The translations under genes and the position numbers were made by a program. A stretch of 64,000 nucleotides of DNA from RPRC01 sp034933285 (lineage in GTDB: Bacteria > Desulfobacterota > Desulfuromonadia > Geobacterales > Geobacteraceae): assembly GCA_034933285.1 (NCBI GenBank), contig JAYFNT010000024.1:62001-126000 (forward strand), read 5' to 3'. Below the pieces are notes generated by a model, which worked only from the letters and a program-made list of their open reading frames with translations, was not told where the DNA came from and made no database searches. Positions 53,294 through 61,829 of this stretch are shown here, one piece after another (the first letter of the stretch is position 1; the number at the start of each line of letters is the position of its first letter).

Positions 53294-53740
53294 ATGAAGG
53301 TCGAAATAGGTAAGCGCTTGAAGAGATTAAGGAAGGAGAGAGGGTTTACCCAGAAAGATCTTGCTGCGAAGGTTAGCGGTGGACTGGATTATACCTATAT
53401 AGGCAAAATTGAGCGGGGAGAGCAATTCCCGTCACTCAAGATCCTCATGAAGCTGTGCGAAACCCTCTCGGTTCCGCCCGGATATTTTTTTCTGGACGAA
53501 AACCTGTTAAAAACCGTCGATCTGTTCCCCCCCGGATACAAACGAGTCGGGCAGGCGAGCCTCAGGCAGGAACTCATCAGGGCAGTCAAGCTGCTCAAGG
53601 ATGAAGATGTCCCTCTTATACTTGAAATTATAAGGTTATTGCAGAGGCACTGGGAGGACGGCAAGGGAAAGGTCGAGGAAGATCCGGCCGGGAACGGGCT
53701 TCTGGCCGCGGAAGAGAACTCCACCTACGGGAAACCCTGA
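53294..53740 (+). CDS. XRE-family transcriptional regulator
   Basis: The 148-residue protein has an N-terminal helix-turn-helix of the Cro/CI type (MKVEIGKRLKRLRKERGFTQ, then GLDYTYIGKIERGEQFPSLK). A short linker and a helical C-terminal part (LILEIIRLLQRHWED) follow. AGGAG eight bases before ATG 53294 sets the start over 53234. It is divergent from the winged-helix gene. Confidence 0.85.
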   Translation: MKVEIGKRLKRLRKERGFTQKDLAAKVSGGLDYTYIGKIERGEQFPSLKILMKLCETLSVPPGYFFLDENLLKTVDLFPPGYKRVGQASLRQELIRAVKLLKDEDVPLILEIIRLLQRHWEDGKGKVEEDPAGNGLLAAEENSTYGKP

Positions 53741-53794
53741 TCCCATCCCCTGGCGACAGGGCTTGACTGACGGCACAAGGAAAGAGCCACCAAA

Positions 53795-55333
53795 TCATGC
53801 AGCCGTAAAGTGCGTGACTATCGCTTCCGTCAGTGCTTCAACGGTCGATACGTGCGGCTCCACATCCACCGGAAGGCCGAGATCGCTGCAGGCAGCCGAC
53901 GTAACGGGTCCTATGGAAGCGACTGCCACCCCTTTCAGCAGATGGATCAGGTGATTTTCCCCCACCATTGATGCAAGGTTGGCAACCGTCGACGATGAAG
54001 TAAAAGTTACACAGCTTATGCGCCGCTCCTCAAGCGCAGCAAGGACCTCGCCCGGGACAGATTCCGGGGTCACGGTGCGATAGCTTACCGGTGCCGAAAC
54101 TTCCATTCCCATGTTGCCCAGTCCGGTAACAACAATGTCCCGCGCACGATCCCCCTTAGGGTAAAGCGCTTTCATTCCTGACACTTTCATCCTTCCGAAC
54201 GCTTCCACCAAACCCTCGGCATGATACCCGGAAGGGAGCAAATCGGGCCTGATGCCGAAACAAGCCAGCCTTTCAGCGGTCTTCGGCCCGACTGCAGCCA
54301 CTTTGCAGGTACCCAGCGCCCGGCTGTCAAGCCCCAGCGCACTTAGCCTGTCGAAGAAGAATCCGACGCCGTTAGCCGAGGTGAAAACCACCCAATCGAA
54401 CTCTGGAAGGGAATGGATGTCCCGGTCAAGGTCATTGAAGTTTTCCGGGGGTATTATTTCAATGGTCGGGCACTGGTACACCCGCGCGCCGCGATCGCGG
54501 AGAAGCCTGGCAAATGGGCCGGCCTGCCCGGAACCGCGGGTGACCAAGATCCCCTTTCCGAACAGCGGCCGGGAATCGAACCAACGCAGCATGTTCCGCA
54601 GGCGCACCACCTCACCGACCACGGTTATGGCCGGGGCCTTGAAACCTGCTTTCCTGGCCTTGTCACCGATGTCGGAAAGCGTGCCCTCGAGAACTTCCTG
54701 CTCAGGCCTGGTCCCCCATCGGATAAGAGCGACCGGGGTTTCCGGGGCCCTGCCGTTGTCAAGAAGATTGGCGGCTATCTGGGGGAGATTCTTCATCCCC
54801 ATGTAGAACACCAGGGTCCCGCTGCCCACGGAAAGCTTTTCCCAGTCAATGGCCGAAACTTCCTTGCCGCTGCTCTCGTGGCCGGTCACGAAAGCTACCG
54901 AAGCGGTATAATCCCGATGGGTGAGCGGAATTCCCGCGTACGCTGCTGCACCGATACCTGCCGTCACACCCGGCACGATTTCAAAGGGTATTCCGGCCTC
55001 AACCAATGCCTCGCATTCCTCTCCTCCCCGGCCGAAAATGAACGGGTCCCCCCCCTTGAGCCGGGCCACGGTCTTCCCCTGCCGGGCTTTTTCAACGAGC
55101 ATTTCGTTGATCTGGCCCTGTTCCCGGTTATGAGCCCCACCCACCTTGCCGGCATAGACAAGCTCAGCTTCAGGCCGGGCATGCTCTAGAAGGGACGTGC
55201 TGGCAAGGTAGTCATACATGATCACATCCGCCAGTCCAATGCATTCCAGTCCGCGCACAGTAATCAGGCCGGGATCGCCGGGACCGGCGCCGATGAGATA
55301 GACGTATCCGATTTGTCCAGGTTTCGAATTCAT
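53795..55333 (-). CDS. cobA-hemD: Fused uroporphyrinogen-III C-methyltransferase / uroporphyrinogen-III synthase
   Basis: The 512-residue bifunctional protein has an N-terminal SUMT domain (VYLIGAGPGDPGLITVRG, VARLKGGDPFIFGRGGEE, VPGVTAGIGAAAYAGIPLTH) making precorrin-2. The C-terminal HemD domain (about 255-510, VVFTSANGVGFFFDRL) closes the tetrapyrrole ring. ATG 55333 (MNSKPGQIGYV) has GGAA five bases upstream; ATG 55351 is possible, and the longer frame is rejected. With the precorrin-2 dehydrogenase gene it feeds siroheme as well as heme. Confidence 0.95.
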   Translation of the reverse strand: MNSKPGQIGYVYLIGAGPGDPGLITVRGLECIGLADVIMYDYLASTSLLEHARPEAELVYAGKVGGAHNREQGQINEMLVEKARQGKTVARLKGGDPFIFGRGGEECEALVEAGIPFEIVPGVTAGIGAAAYAGIPLTHRDYTASVAFVTGHESSGKEVSAIDWEKLSVGSGTLVFYMGMKNLPQIAANLLDNGRAPETPVALIRWGTRPEQEVLEGTLSDIGDKARKAGFKAPAITVVGEVVRLRNMLRWFDSRPLFGKGILVTRGSGQAGPFARLLRDRGARVYQCPTIEIIPPENFNDLDRDIHSLPEFDWVVFTSANGVGFFFDRLSALGLDSRALGTCKVAAVGPKTAERLACFGIRPDLLPSGYHAEGLVEAFGRMKVSGMKALYPKGDRARDIVVTGLGNMGMEVSAPVSYRTVTPESVPGEVLAALEERRISCVTFTSSSTVANLASMVGENHLIHLLKGVAVASIGPVTSAACSDLGLPVDVEPHVSTVEALTEAIVTHFTAA

Positions 55334-55454
55334 TATTTCCGCACCATCCATGAATGCTTTCCATCCGGAAAGGGTGCTTTTCCGATCTGGAAACCGCATA
55401 GTTTTTTGTCGTGAGTTTCCGTATGGAAAACCAGCCAACAAGCTACGACGAGAT

Positions 55455-55479
55455 CTGCCAGGTTTTCGAAACCTGGCAG
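55455..55479. repeat. Perfect 11-bp palindromic hairpin between hemC and cobA-hemD
   Basis: CTGCCAGGTTT and AAACCTGGCAG are exact complements around TCG. There is no T run on the coding strand, so it may be a repeat element or RNA-stability hairpin rather than a terminator. Confidence 0.6.
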
Positions 55480-55489
55480 GTCTTCACAA

Positions 55490-56416
55490 CTACTTCCCAT
55501 ATACCTCTTGCAGAATCTCCCGCCCGCCCCGGGCAAGAAGCTGGTCGGCAAGTTCCGCTCCCAGTGCCTCGCAACTCTCCGCCGGACCGCTGACGCTTCC
55601 CCTTACCGATCTACCGCCGTCCACCGATCCGATGAAAGCAGCAAGCCGCAGTTCGACACCGGACATTTCACCGTGGGCGGCTATGGGCACCTGGCACCCG
55701 CCTTCGCACCGGCGGAGGAAAGAGCGCTCAGCCCCCACGCAGAACGCGGTCACCGGGTCGTTGAGAAAAGAAAGCGCTTCTCTCGTTGCCGCGTCTTCGA
55801 GCCTGCACTCCAGCCCCAACGCACCTTGACCGATTGCGGGGAGCGACAGGCCGGGCGGAAGATACTCGGTTACAAGTCCGGCAAGACCGAGACGCTTCAA
55901 GCCTGCGGCTGCCAGCACAACGGCGTCGAGCTTCTCTGACTCCATCTTCCTTATGCGGCTCTCCACGTTGCCGCGGATTTCAACCATTTCAAGATCCGGC
56001 CTGACAGACAGCAGCTGCGCCTGGCGACGAAGCGCGCTCGTTCCGATCCGCGCACCTTGCGGCAAGTCGGCAAACACAACGCCGCGCGAGATGAGAGCAT
56101 CCCGGGGGTCATCCCGCTCGGTGATGCATACTAGCCCCAGCCCCCGCGGAAATTCCGTCGGCACGTCCTTCATGCTGTGCACTGCAATGTCGATTTCCTT
56201 ACGAAACATTGCTTCCTCGATCTCCTTGACGAACAGGCCTTTGCCCCCGACCCGGGCAAGGGGAACGTCCAGGATCATGTCGCCTGATGTCTTTATCTTC
56301 TTCAGCGACACCTCGTATTCCGGATACCGTTCAATTATCCGGGAGCGAACCCATTCGGCCTGCCAGAGCGCCAACCGGCTGCCGCGAGTGCCTATTGTCA
56401 GTCGATTCAACGTCAT
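55490..56416 (-). CDS. hemC: Hydroxymethylbilane synthase (porphobilinogen deaminase)
   Basis: HemC joins four porphobilinogens into hydroxymethylbilane. The 308-residue protein has LTIGTRGSRLALWQAEWVRS, HSMKDVPTEFP, and the dipyrromethane-cofactor Cys in RRCEGGCQVPIAAHGEM. ATG 56416 (MTLNRLTIG) has GGAG nine bases upstream; a frame to 56494 reads through leader sequence. Confidence 0.96.
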   Translation of the reverse strand: MTLNRLTIGTRGSRLALWQAEWVRSRIIERYPEYEVSLKKIKTSGDMILDVPLARVGGKGLFVKEIEEAMFRKEIDIAVHSMKDVPTEFPRGLGLVCITERDDPRDALISRGVVFADLPQGARIGTSALRRQAQLLSVRPDLEMVEIRGNVESRIRKMESEKLDAVVLAAAGLKRLGLAGLVTEYLPPGLSLPAIGQGALGLECRLEDAATREALSFLNDPVTAFCVGAERSFLRRCEGGCQVPIAAHGEMSGVELRLAAFIGSVDGGRSVRGSVSGPAESCEALGAELADQLLARGGREILQEVYGK

Positions 56417-56581
56417 CAATGCGTTCTCCGTTGGAAACTGCTCAAGCATCCCCCTACCATTCGATCGGCACAAGGCACAGGGTACGGGGCACAAGGAAAA
56501 TCTATCGTCAGATGTTTCAACGTCATCGACAAATTATCCAGTGAAAATGGCTCAACCGCTTTCCCGTAATTCGACCGGCAC
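56386..56581. repeat. Diverged direct duplication of hemC 5' end and leader
   Basis: Copy A (about 56386-56471, the real hemC start and its leader) and copy B (about 56496-56581) align without gaps over about 86 bases, 110 bases apart, at about 70% identity by hand count. On the minus strand copy B encodes MTLKHLTI, echoing hemC MTLNRLTI, and then diverges. It lies in the 224-base gap between hemA and hemC. Confidence 0.65.
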
Positions 56582-56640
56582 GGGGAAACCCATCGGGGAA
56601 AAGATTTTCCACCCTTTGCCTCTTGCCTATCGCCCATAGC

Positions 56641-57951
56641 CTATTCATCATCAACTTCCAGCATCTCCTCACCCTTCCCTGCCGGCTCGGTCCGCAGGTC
56701 GAAAAGGCTCCGCAGGGCATCCAGGTAGAGGTCTATCCGGTTCCCCTGACCGGTGTGCTTCAGGACGCTGATGGGAGTATGGAGAAGTTTGGAAATCATG
56801 GCCGAAGTCATGGCCTCGATGCGCTTTTCATGCTGCGGAGAGATGCCTTTCCAGTCCACCATGGTCCGCTCGACTTCCGCCCGCACGATCTCGTCGAAGC
56901 GGGAACGGAGGGCAACAATGGTGGGAACCACCTCCAGCGAGGAAAGCCAGGAGAGGAAACGGTCCGCTTCCACCGTGACTATTTCCTCGGCCTTCGCGGC
57001 TTCTTTCAGCCGCTGCTCACGGTTGGACTCCACGACACCTTGCAGGTCATCGGTGTTGTACAGGTACACGTTCTCAAGATCGTTGACCTCCGGCGCGATA
57101 TCCCGCGGGACGGCGATGTCTATGAAAAACATCGGCCTCTGCTTCCTGCGGCGGATCACCTCTGCGACTTCCTTCGGCCCGATGATGAAATGGGGAGAGC
57201 CGGTGGAAGACAGAATTATGTCAGCCTTGTGGAGATGATCGAAGAGGTCCTCGAAACGGAGCGGCCGGCCGCCAAGTTCCTCGGCCAGCCGCTCTCCGCG
57301 CTCGAATGTGCGGTTTGCAACCAGTACCCCGCTGACGCCGCCGGTGAGAAAGTGTTTCGCGGCCAGTTCCCCCATCTCTCCCGCCCCGATGAGCAGCACT
57401 GTCTTGTCGGAGAGATCGTCAAAGATCTTTTTCGCCAGTTCCACGGCAGCGAAGGCGATCGAGACTGCCGATGAGGCAATGAGCGTTTCGGTGCGGACCC
57501 GCTTGGCAACGGAAAAAGCCTTGTGGAGAAAGCGGTTCAGAATCAGACCGGATGTCCCGTATTCCGCGGCATAACCATAGGCAGCTTTCACCTGGCCAAG
57601 GATCTGGGGTTCGCCGATCACCAGCGAGTCAAGGCTGGCAGCAACACGGAAAACATGACGGATGGCATTGTCGCCGTGATAACCATACAGATACGGCGAC
57701 ACCTCATCGTAGGGAAGGCTGTGCCAGTCCGCCAGGAAACGTTTGATCCTGGCTATACCGCCCGCGATGTCGCGGGTTACTGCGTACACCTCGACCCTGT
57801 TGCATGTTGAAACGATAATCCCTTCGGCGATATCGGGCAGCGTGACCAGACAGCAAAGCGGTTTCTCCATGCTGTTCGGTTCGAACGCAAGCCTCTCCCG
57901 GATCTCAATGGGTGCGGTATGGTGGGATAGTCCCACAACGATAATGTTCAT
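56641..57951 (-). CDS. hemA: Glutamyl-tRNA reductase
   Basis: HemA reduces Glu-tRNA to glutamate-1-semialdehyde, the committed step of C5 tetrapyrrole synthesis. The 436-residue protein has MNIIVVGLSHHTAPIEIRER, the catalytic Cys in VSTCNRVEVYAV, NADPH-binding LLIGAGEMGELAAKHF and the C-terminal dimerisation helix. It follows ccsA by nine bases. Confidence 0.97.
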   Translation of the reverse strand: MNIIVVGLSHHTAPIEIRERLAFEPNSMEKPLCCLVTLPDIAEGIIVSTCNRVEVYAVTRDIAGGIARIKRFLADWHSLPYDEVSPYLYGYHGDNAIRHVFRVAASLDSLVIGEPQILGQVKAAYGYAAEYGTSGLILNRFLHKAFSVAKRVRTETLIASSAVSIAFAAVELAKKIFDDLSDKTVLLIGAGEMGELAAKHFLTGGVSGVLVANRTFERGERLAEELGGRPLRFEDLFDHLHKADIILSSTGSPHFIIGPKEVAEVIRRRKQRPMFFIDIAVPRDIAPEVNDLENVYLYNTDDLQGVVESNREQRLKEAAKAEEIVTVEADRFLSWLSSLEVVPTIVALRSRFDEIVRAEVERTMVDWKGISPQHEKRIEAMTSAMISKLLHTPISVLKHTGQGNRIDLYLDALRSLFDLRTEPAGKGEEMLEVDDE

Positions 57952-57960
57952 GAGTTCGAT

Positions 57961-58776
57961 CTACCGGTAACTGTGAAGCCCGGGCAGCCAGAGGTTCACC
58001 CCGATGAAAGTGAAAAGGAGGACGCCGAATCCGGCGATGGCCAGAATAGCCGCCTTCCTGCCGCGCCATCCGGTGGTAAGCCTGCCGTGGAGAAGCGCCG
58101 CATAAATAAACCAGGTGATGAGCGACCAGGTTTCTTTCGGGTCCCAGCTCCAGTAGGCCCCCCAGGCCGACTCCGCCCAGATCGCGCCGGAAATGATGGC
58201 AATGGTCAGCAGCGGAAACCCCAGGGAAAGGCACCGGTAGTTGATTTCATCCAGGGTATCCAGCGAAGGAAGCCGCCGGTAGAGGACTCCCAGTTTCTTT
58301 TTCTTCAGGTAACGATCCTGGAGCAGGTACATGATTCCCGCACAGCAGGCAATTGCAAATGCCGCATATCCGCCAAAAGCTATAATTGTATGGATCCCGA
58401 GCCAGCCGCTCTTCAGGGCTGGGTTGAGAGGCACGATCATCGAGGGGAAGGAGGCCGAGCCAAGCATCAATATCAAGGCAAGGGGAGTCACGAAGGAGCC
58501 CAGGACAGCAACCCGGTATTTCCTTGCCAGCGCCAGGAAAGCCCCCACAGTGGCCAGGCTGAAAAACGACAGCGATTCGTGCATGTTCGTGATCGGGGTA
58601 TACCCTGCTTCCAGATAGCGGGCCACGGTAAACAGGAAGTGCACAGCGAAACCCGCCGCCAATGTCCAGCCGGCGGCCTTGCCGATATGCGCCCCGGAAC
58701 GGAGCAGAAAAACGAGGTAAAAAACGGTCGCGGCGGAGTAAAACACAAGAACTGCCACAAAAAGGGATTCGCTCAT
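57961..58776 (-). CDS. ccsA: CcsA/ResC-type cytochrome c assembly protein
   Basis: The 271-residue membrane protein has about eight helices and the tryptophan-rich heme-handling motif WGAYWSWDPKETWSLITW with nearby conserved His residues (GIHTIIAFGGY, ALLHGR). It delivers or handles heme for cytochrome c maturation. Its place between precorrin-2 dehydrogenase and hemA is usual in related bacteria and links heme supply with multiheme cytochromes. Confidence 0.92.
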   Translation of the reverse strand: MSESLFVAVLVFYSAATVFYLVFLLRSGAHIGKAAGWTLAAGFAVHFLFTVARYLEAGYTPITNMHESLSFFSLATVGAFLALARKYRVAVLGSFVTPLALILMLGSASFPSMIVPLNPALKSGWLGIHTIIAFGGYAAFAIACCAGIMYLLQDRYLKKKKLGVLYRRLPSLDTLDEINYRCLSLGFPLLTIAIISGAIWAESAWGAYWSWDPKETWSLITWFIYAALLHGRLTTGWRGRKAAILAIAGFGVLLFTFIGVNLWLPGLHSYR

Positions 58777-59447
58777 TCAATGTCCCCTCTGTCGACACCC
58801 AGCTCACACAAGCTGAACCCCGGCCCCGCAACTTCACGAAGAAGCCTGTCGACCTCCTCCGCCGAACAGTCCCGCAAAAGCCGCGGCAGCCCCCCATCTA
58901 CAAGATCACGCAGGATCTCCTTCCTGGCATGGCTTCCTTTCTTGAGCGTCAAGAGCTTTTCCCTGACAGCGCCCAGCACCCGGAGGGCAGCTGCATATTC
59001 CGGTCCGTATCTGTCATCGATCTCTTCTCTGATCGAGCGCGCAACCATCGGGCATTTCCCACCCGTGGAAACAGTCAGGAGCAGGTCGCCTCGCGCAACA
59101 ATGGAAGGAGTCGAAAAATCCCCCCACTCGGGCATATCGGCGATGTTCGCCGGTATTCTTCGCTCAGCGGCCTCCTCGGCCACCGCCCTGCTTACCGCCT
59201 TGTCGCCGGTTGCCGCAAAGACCAGGAATGCTCCTGCCAGGTCCCCGCGCCGGTAGTCCCGCTCCAGATGCTCGATCTCTCCATTTGCCGACATGTTGCG
59301 CAAATCGCGGGAAATGGAAGGGGCAATGATGACAACCCTCGCCCCCGCCTCCAGCAGGGTACGGCACTTGCGCTCGGCAACGGCTCCTCCGCCGACGATG
59401 ATGACCGGCCTGCCGCGGATATCGATATTGATCGGGTAATATCTCAT
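58773..59447 (-). CDS. Precorrin-2 dehydrogenase / sirohydrochlorin ferrochelatase
   Basis: The 224-residue protein matches the N-terminal half of CysG (Met8/SirC type): YYPINIDIRGRPVIIVGGGA with the NAD-binding GGG, AERKCRTLLEAGARVVIIAP, and the ISTGGKCP-like TVSTGGKCPMVARSIRE. It oxidises precorrin-2 to sirohydrochlorin and may insert iron. It overlaps ccsA by four bases (ATGA). Confidence 0.93.
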   Translation of the reverse strand: MRYYPINIDIRGRPVIIVGGGAVAERKCRTLLEAGARVVIIAPSISRDLRNMSANGEIEHLERDYRRGDLAGAFLVFAATGDKAVSRAVAEEAAERRIPANIADMPEWGDFSTPSIVARGDLLLTVSTGGKCPMVARSIREEIDDRYGPEYAAALRVLGAVREKLLTLKKGSHARKEILRDLVDGGLPRLLRDCSAEEVDRLLREVAGPGFSLCELGVDRGDIE

Positions 59448-59631
59448 GGTGGATGTACCTGCCGATGTAATGGTAGAGCTTCAACCCCTGGGATCACGAT
59501 GAATGGCTGCATGAACCGCTGCAAGTCTACCACAGCAGCGGGCGCCGCCGGAAATGTTTTTTCGCGCGGCAGCAGGACACAAGGTCGTTCATCAGCAATC
59601 TCCTTCATCCATTACGCCGCCTGGGGAGAGA

Positions 59632-60528
59632 TCATGGCAGAATTTCCATCCTGGCGGTTTTCCCGTCAGATATTATTTTGCCCATTTCCGGTTCATGCCG
59701 GGATCTCGGCGAGTAAGCATATTTCAGTATGATTGTACCGCCTTTTTCCGACAAATCTGATCGGACGAATCGTATCCGCCCGGTTTCATGCCATCCTCCT
59801 TCCGCAAGTTGACCAATGGTGGTCACTTTCCCATCGGGATGTTTTTGCAGATACGAAGAGGCCGCGCCATAGGCATTCGACAACTGCTCCTCAAGAGATA
59901 TTTTCTGAACCTTGTGACGATATCCTTCAAACGGCACAAGGTAAAACGTGCTGAATGCCGCCGCAAGCAGGAAAGCGATCAGTATGTGGAGCGTTACGGT
60001 ACCGAGGGTTTCAAACGGCAGACGATATGAACTGCGGGAAGTTGTCGCCCGCGCGGAAGCCGGCCGGGATTCAGTCGGTAATTCGAGCGCTTTAACTGCT
60101 TTTTTCCACTGTCGCGAAAGCCTGTACATCCCCAGGAGAAGGGCAAGCAGAACTGTCGTTGATGTGAACGGCAGAAGGACCATGCTGACCGGCAAGAGAA
60201 AAAACTGAACAATAACGGCATACGAAAGGGACGGATCAATCCCCTTGGCCTTCTGTCCGGCACTTATATGGTCCAGCAAATACGGCAGTCTATATATCAT
60301 CTGGAATATATTAAGTGGGTAAAGTGAGACTTGGCGGTTCTTCGCCGCGATTTTGCCGGTTTTCCTCAATGCGGCAAACCAAAACAGGAATGATACGCCT
60401 ATCGAAGCAGATCCAGCAAACATGGCAATGGTTTCATCGCTTATACTGATATAGCTATATCCGATGAGTAGCATGCCGGCTATTGCGGACAGTATGAAAA
60501 AGGTGCTTAGAACATGCATAGAACGCAT
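59632..60528 (-). CDS. Membrane protein of unknown function
   Basis: The 298-residue protein has two N-terminal membrane helices, two more near residues 105-135, and another near 180-200. A soluble C-terminal domain (about 210-298: ISLEEQLSNAYGAASSYLQK, ATTIGQL-like TTIGQLAEGGW) follows, with a pilin-like alpha/beta look. AAGGAG before ATG 60528 supports the start. I do not recognise the family. Confidence 0.65.
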   Translation of the reverse strand: MRSMHVLSTFFILSAIAGMLLIGYSYISISDETIAMFAGSASIGVSFLFWFAALRKTGKIAAKNRQVSLYPLNIFQMIYRLPYLLDHISAGQKAKGIDPSLSYAVIVQFFLLPVSMVLLPFTSTTVLLALLLGMYRLSRQWKKAVKALELPTESRPASARATTSRSSYRLPFETLGTVTLHILIAFLLAAAFSTFYLVPFEGYRHKVQKISLEEQLSNAYGAASSYLQKHPDGKVTTIGQLAEGGWHETGRIRFVRSDLSEKGGTIILKYAYSPRSRHEPEMGKIISDGKTARMEILP

Positions 60529-60694
60529 CGGTCACTCCTTGAAAAATCCGTTTCCCTACGCAGGTTTCACGGATTTTCGCAGGCAATTTGAATAGTAATC
60601 CGGACAATGTTGGGCAACCGGCGCCTGACAGAGCAAAAGAATCCGTATGAAACGCAAACGGGCCGCGGCGCAAACCGTGACCCATTGTCATTAC

Positions 60695-60771
60695 TGGCGC
60701 GCCCGGAGGGATTCGAACCCCCGGCCGATGGCTTCGAAGGCCATTGCTCTATCCAGCTGAGCTACGAGCGC
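60695..60771 (-). tRNA. tRNA-Arg (anticodon TCG)
   Basis: A 77-base cloverleaf: acceptor arms GCGCTCG and CGGGCGC pair (one G-T), with GTAGCTCAGCTGGATAGAGC D-arm, anticodon stem ATGGC/GCCAT around CTTCGAA (anticodon at 60735-60737), GGTTCGAATC T-loop, and an encoded CCA at 60697-60695. Confidence 0.95.
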
Positions 60772-61069
60772 GCATGCTGATCAAAACGTTTAACGATGCC
60801 CGACGGGTAAGCGTACCGGACAGCCGCAACTGTATCCCAAGTCCCCGAGATAAATCAAGTCCATTTTCCCGGTTGCAGTATAGAGGATTCCCCTTGTCGA
60901 CCGGCAGTATTCTGCTATCCTGTAGCAATGCTCCTGGAGGTTCGTGGAGGCCGAACAGGCATTGAGCATGTTGTGACTGCCCGGCAAAAGGTACATTTTT
61001 TCTGGCGCATCCCTGCTTTCCCGCTATAATGATTAATCATGAGAACAAAAACCAAGGAGGTCGAAACGT
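60772..61069. other. Intergenic region upstream of ferritin
   Basis: Nearly 300 bases without a credible gene. TATAAT at 61025-61030, about 40 bases before the ferritin start, is a likely -10; no good -35 (CTGGCG at best) lies 17 bases upstream, so activation may need a regulator. A 68-codon minus-strand frame was rejected. Confidence 0.4.
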
Positions 61070-61585
61070 ATGATCAGCATGAAGATGGTCCAGGCATTGA
61101 ACAAGCAATTGAACAATGAACTCTACTCCGCCTACCTGTATCTCGCCATGTCCTCCTTTACCACCCACATCGGGCTGAAAGGCGCGGCAAACTGGTTCAT
61201 GGTCCAGTACCAGGAGGAAATGGTACATGCCATGAAATTTTACAATTATGTCAACAGCCAGGGGGCGCACGCCCAGCTGGCAGCCATTGCCGTCCCGCCC
61301 GCCGAATACGGAACGCTCCTCTCCATGTTCGAACAGACCCTGAAGCACGAGCAGTTCATCACCAAGTGCATCAATGACCTGACCGAACTGGCGGTGAAAG
61401 AAAAAGACCACGCCACCCAGATATTCCTCCAATGGTTCGTGACCGAACAGATCGAGGAAGAAGGGAACGATAACGACGTCATCGCCAAACTTAAGCTGGT
61501 GGGCGACAACCCGCAAGGGTTGCTGATCGTCGACGCCGAGCTGGCAACACGTGTCTTTACGCCGCCGCCTGCAACAGCGCTGTAG
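61070..61585 (+). CDS. ftnA: Bacterial non-heme ferritin
   Basis: The 171-residue iron-storage protein has ferroxidase ligands in NNELYSAYLYLAMSSFTTHI, QYQEEMVHAMKFYNYV and FLQWFVTEQIEEEGND. AAGGAGG about ten bases before ATG 61070 is a strong ribosome site. It is the second iron-handling protein in the window after the ferritin-like gene at 36175. Confidence 0.96.
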   Translation: MISMKMVQALNKQLNNELYSAYLYLAMSSFTTHIGLKGAANWFMVQYQEEMVHAMKFYNYVNSQGAHAQLAAIAVPPAEYGTLLSMFEQTLKHEQFITKCINDLTELAVKEKDHATQIFLQWFVTEQIEEEGNDNDVIAKLKLVGDNPQGLLIVDAELATRVFTPPPATAL

Positions 61586-61617
61586 CTGCCGGCCCCCGTC
61601 CGGCAGAGGGCCCAGTC

Positions 61618-61755
61618 ATGAAAGTGCGACCCTGCGACAAGAATAAGGGCTCGGCAAAAATCGCCAACCGGCTGAAGGAAGAAATGCCCAAACTGGACGT
61701 TAAGGTGAAACTTTCCCCACCCGTACCTTTTTCATGTGTCCTCCGGAATAATTGA
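61618..61755 (+). pseudogene. Truncated DUF1450-like small protein
   Basis: A 45-codon frame with AGAGGG upstream encodes MKVRPCDKNKGSAKIANRLK, then EEMPKLDVKVKL, which resembles the first half of DUF1450 proteins (a Cys, KNKG, then VKVK...C..C). The expected Cys-rich second half is replaced by a short unrelated tail. It may be a remnant or a genuine short protein. It follows ferritin after a CTGCCGG/CCGGCAG hairpin (61586-61606). Confidence 0.4.
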
Positions 61756-61819
61756 CAATATTTATAGGGTATGTTATTCGGTAGAGTAACTAATTCTTAC
61801 GAATATTGTTGTCAATAAA
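61751..61819 (+). promoter_or_regulatory. cysE promoter region with imperfect inverted repeat
   Basis: ATTGACAATATT at 61751-61762 contains a -35-like TTGACA. AATATTGTTGTCAAT near 61802-61816 is its near-complement with a short insertion, flanking the likely promoter. The -10 at 17 bases (TATTCG) is weak. It could be an operator for a cysteine or Fe-S regulator. Confidence 0.4.
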
Positions 61820-61829
61820 AGAGGCCACC

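Noticed and set aside
56416..56637. Separate 73-codon gene starting in the hemA-hemC gap
   Set aside because: It is the duplicated hemC leader read in frame; similarity to hemC stops after about eight residues.
60790..60996. 68-codon minus-strand frame upstream of ferritin
   Set aside because: No ribosome site or homology; it overlaps the likely ferritin promoter region.
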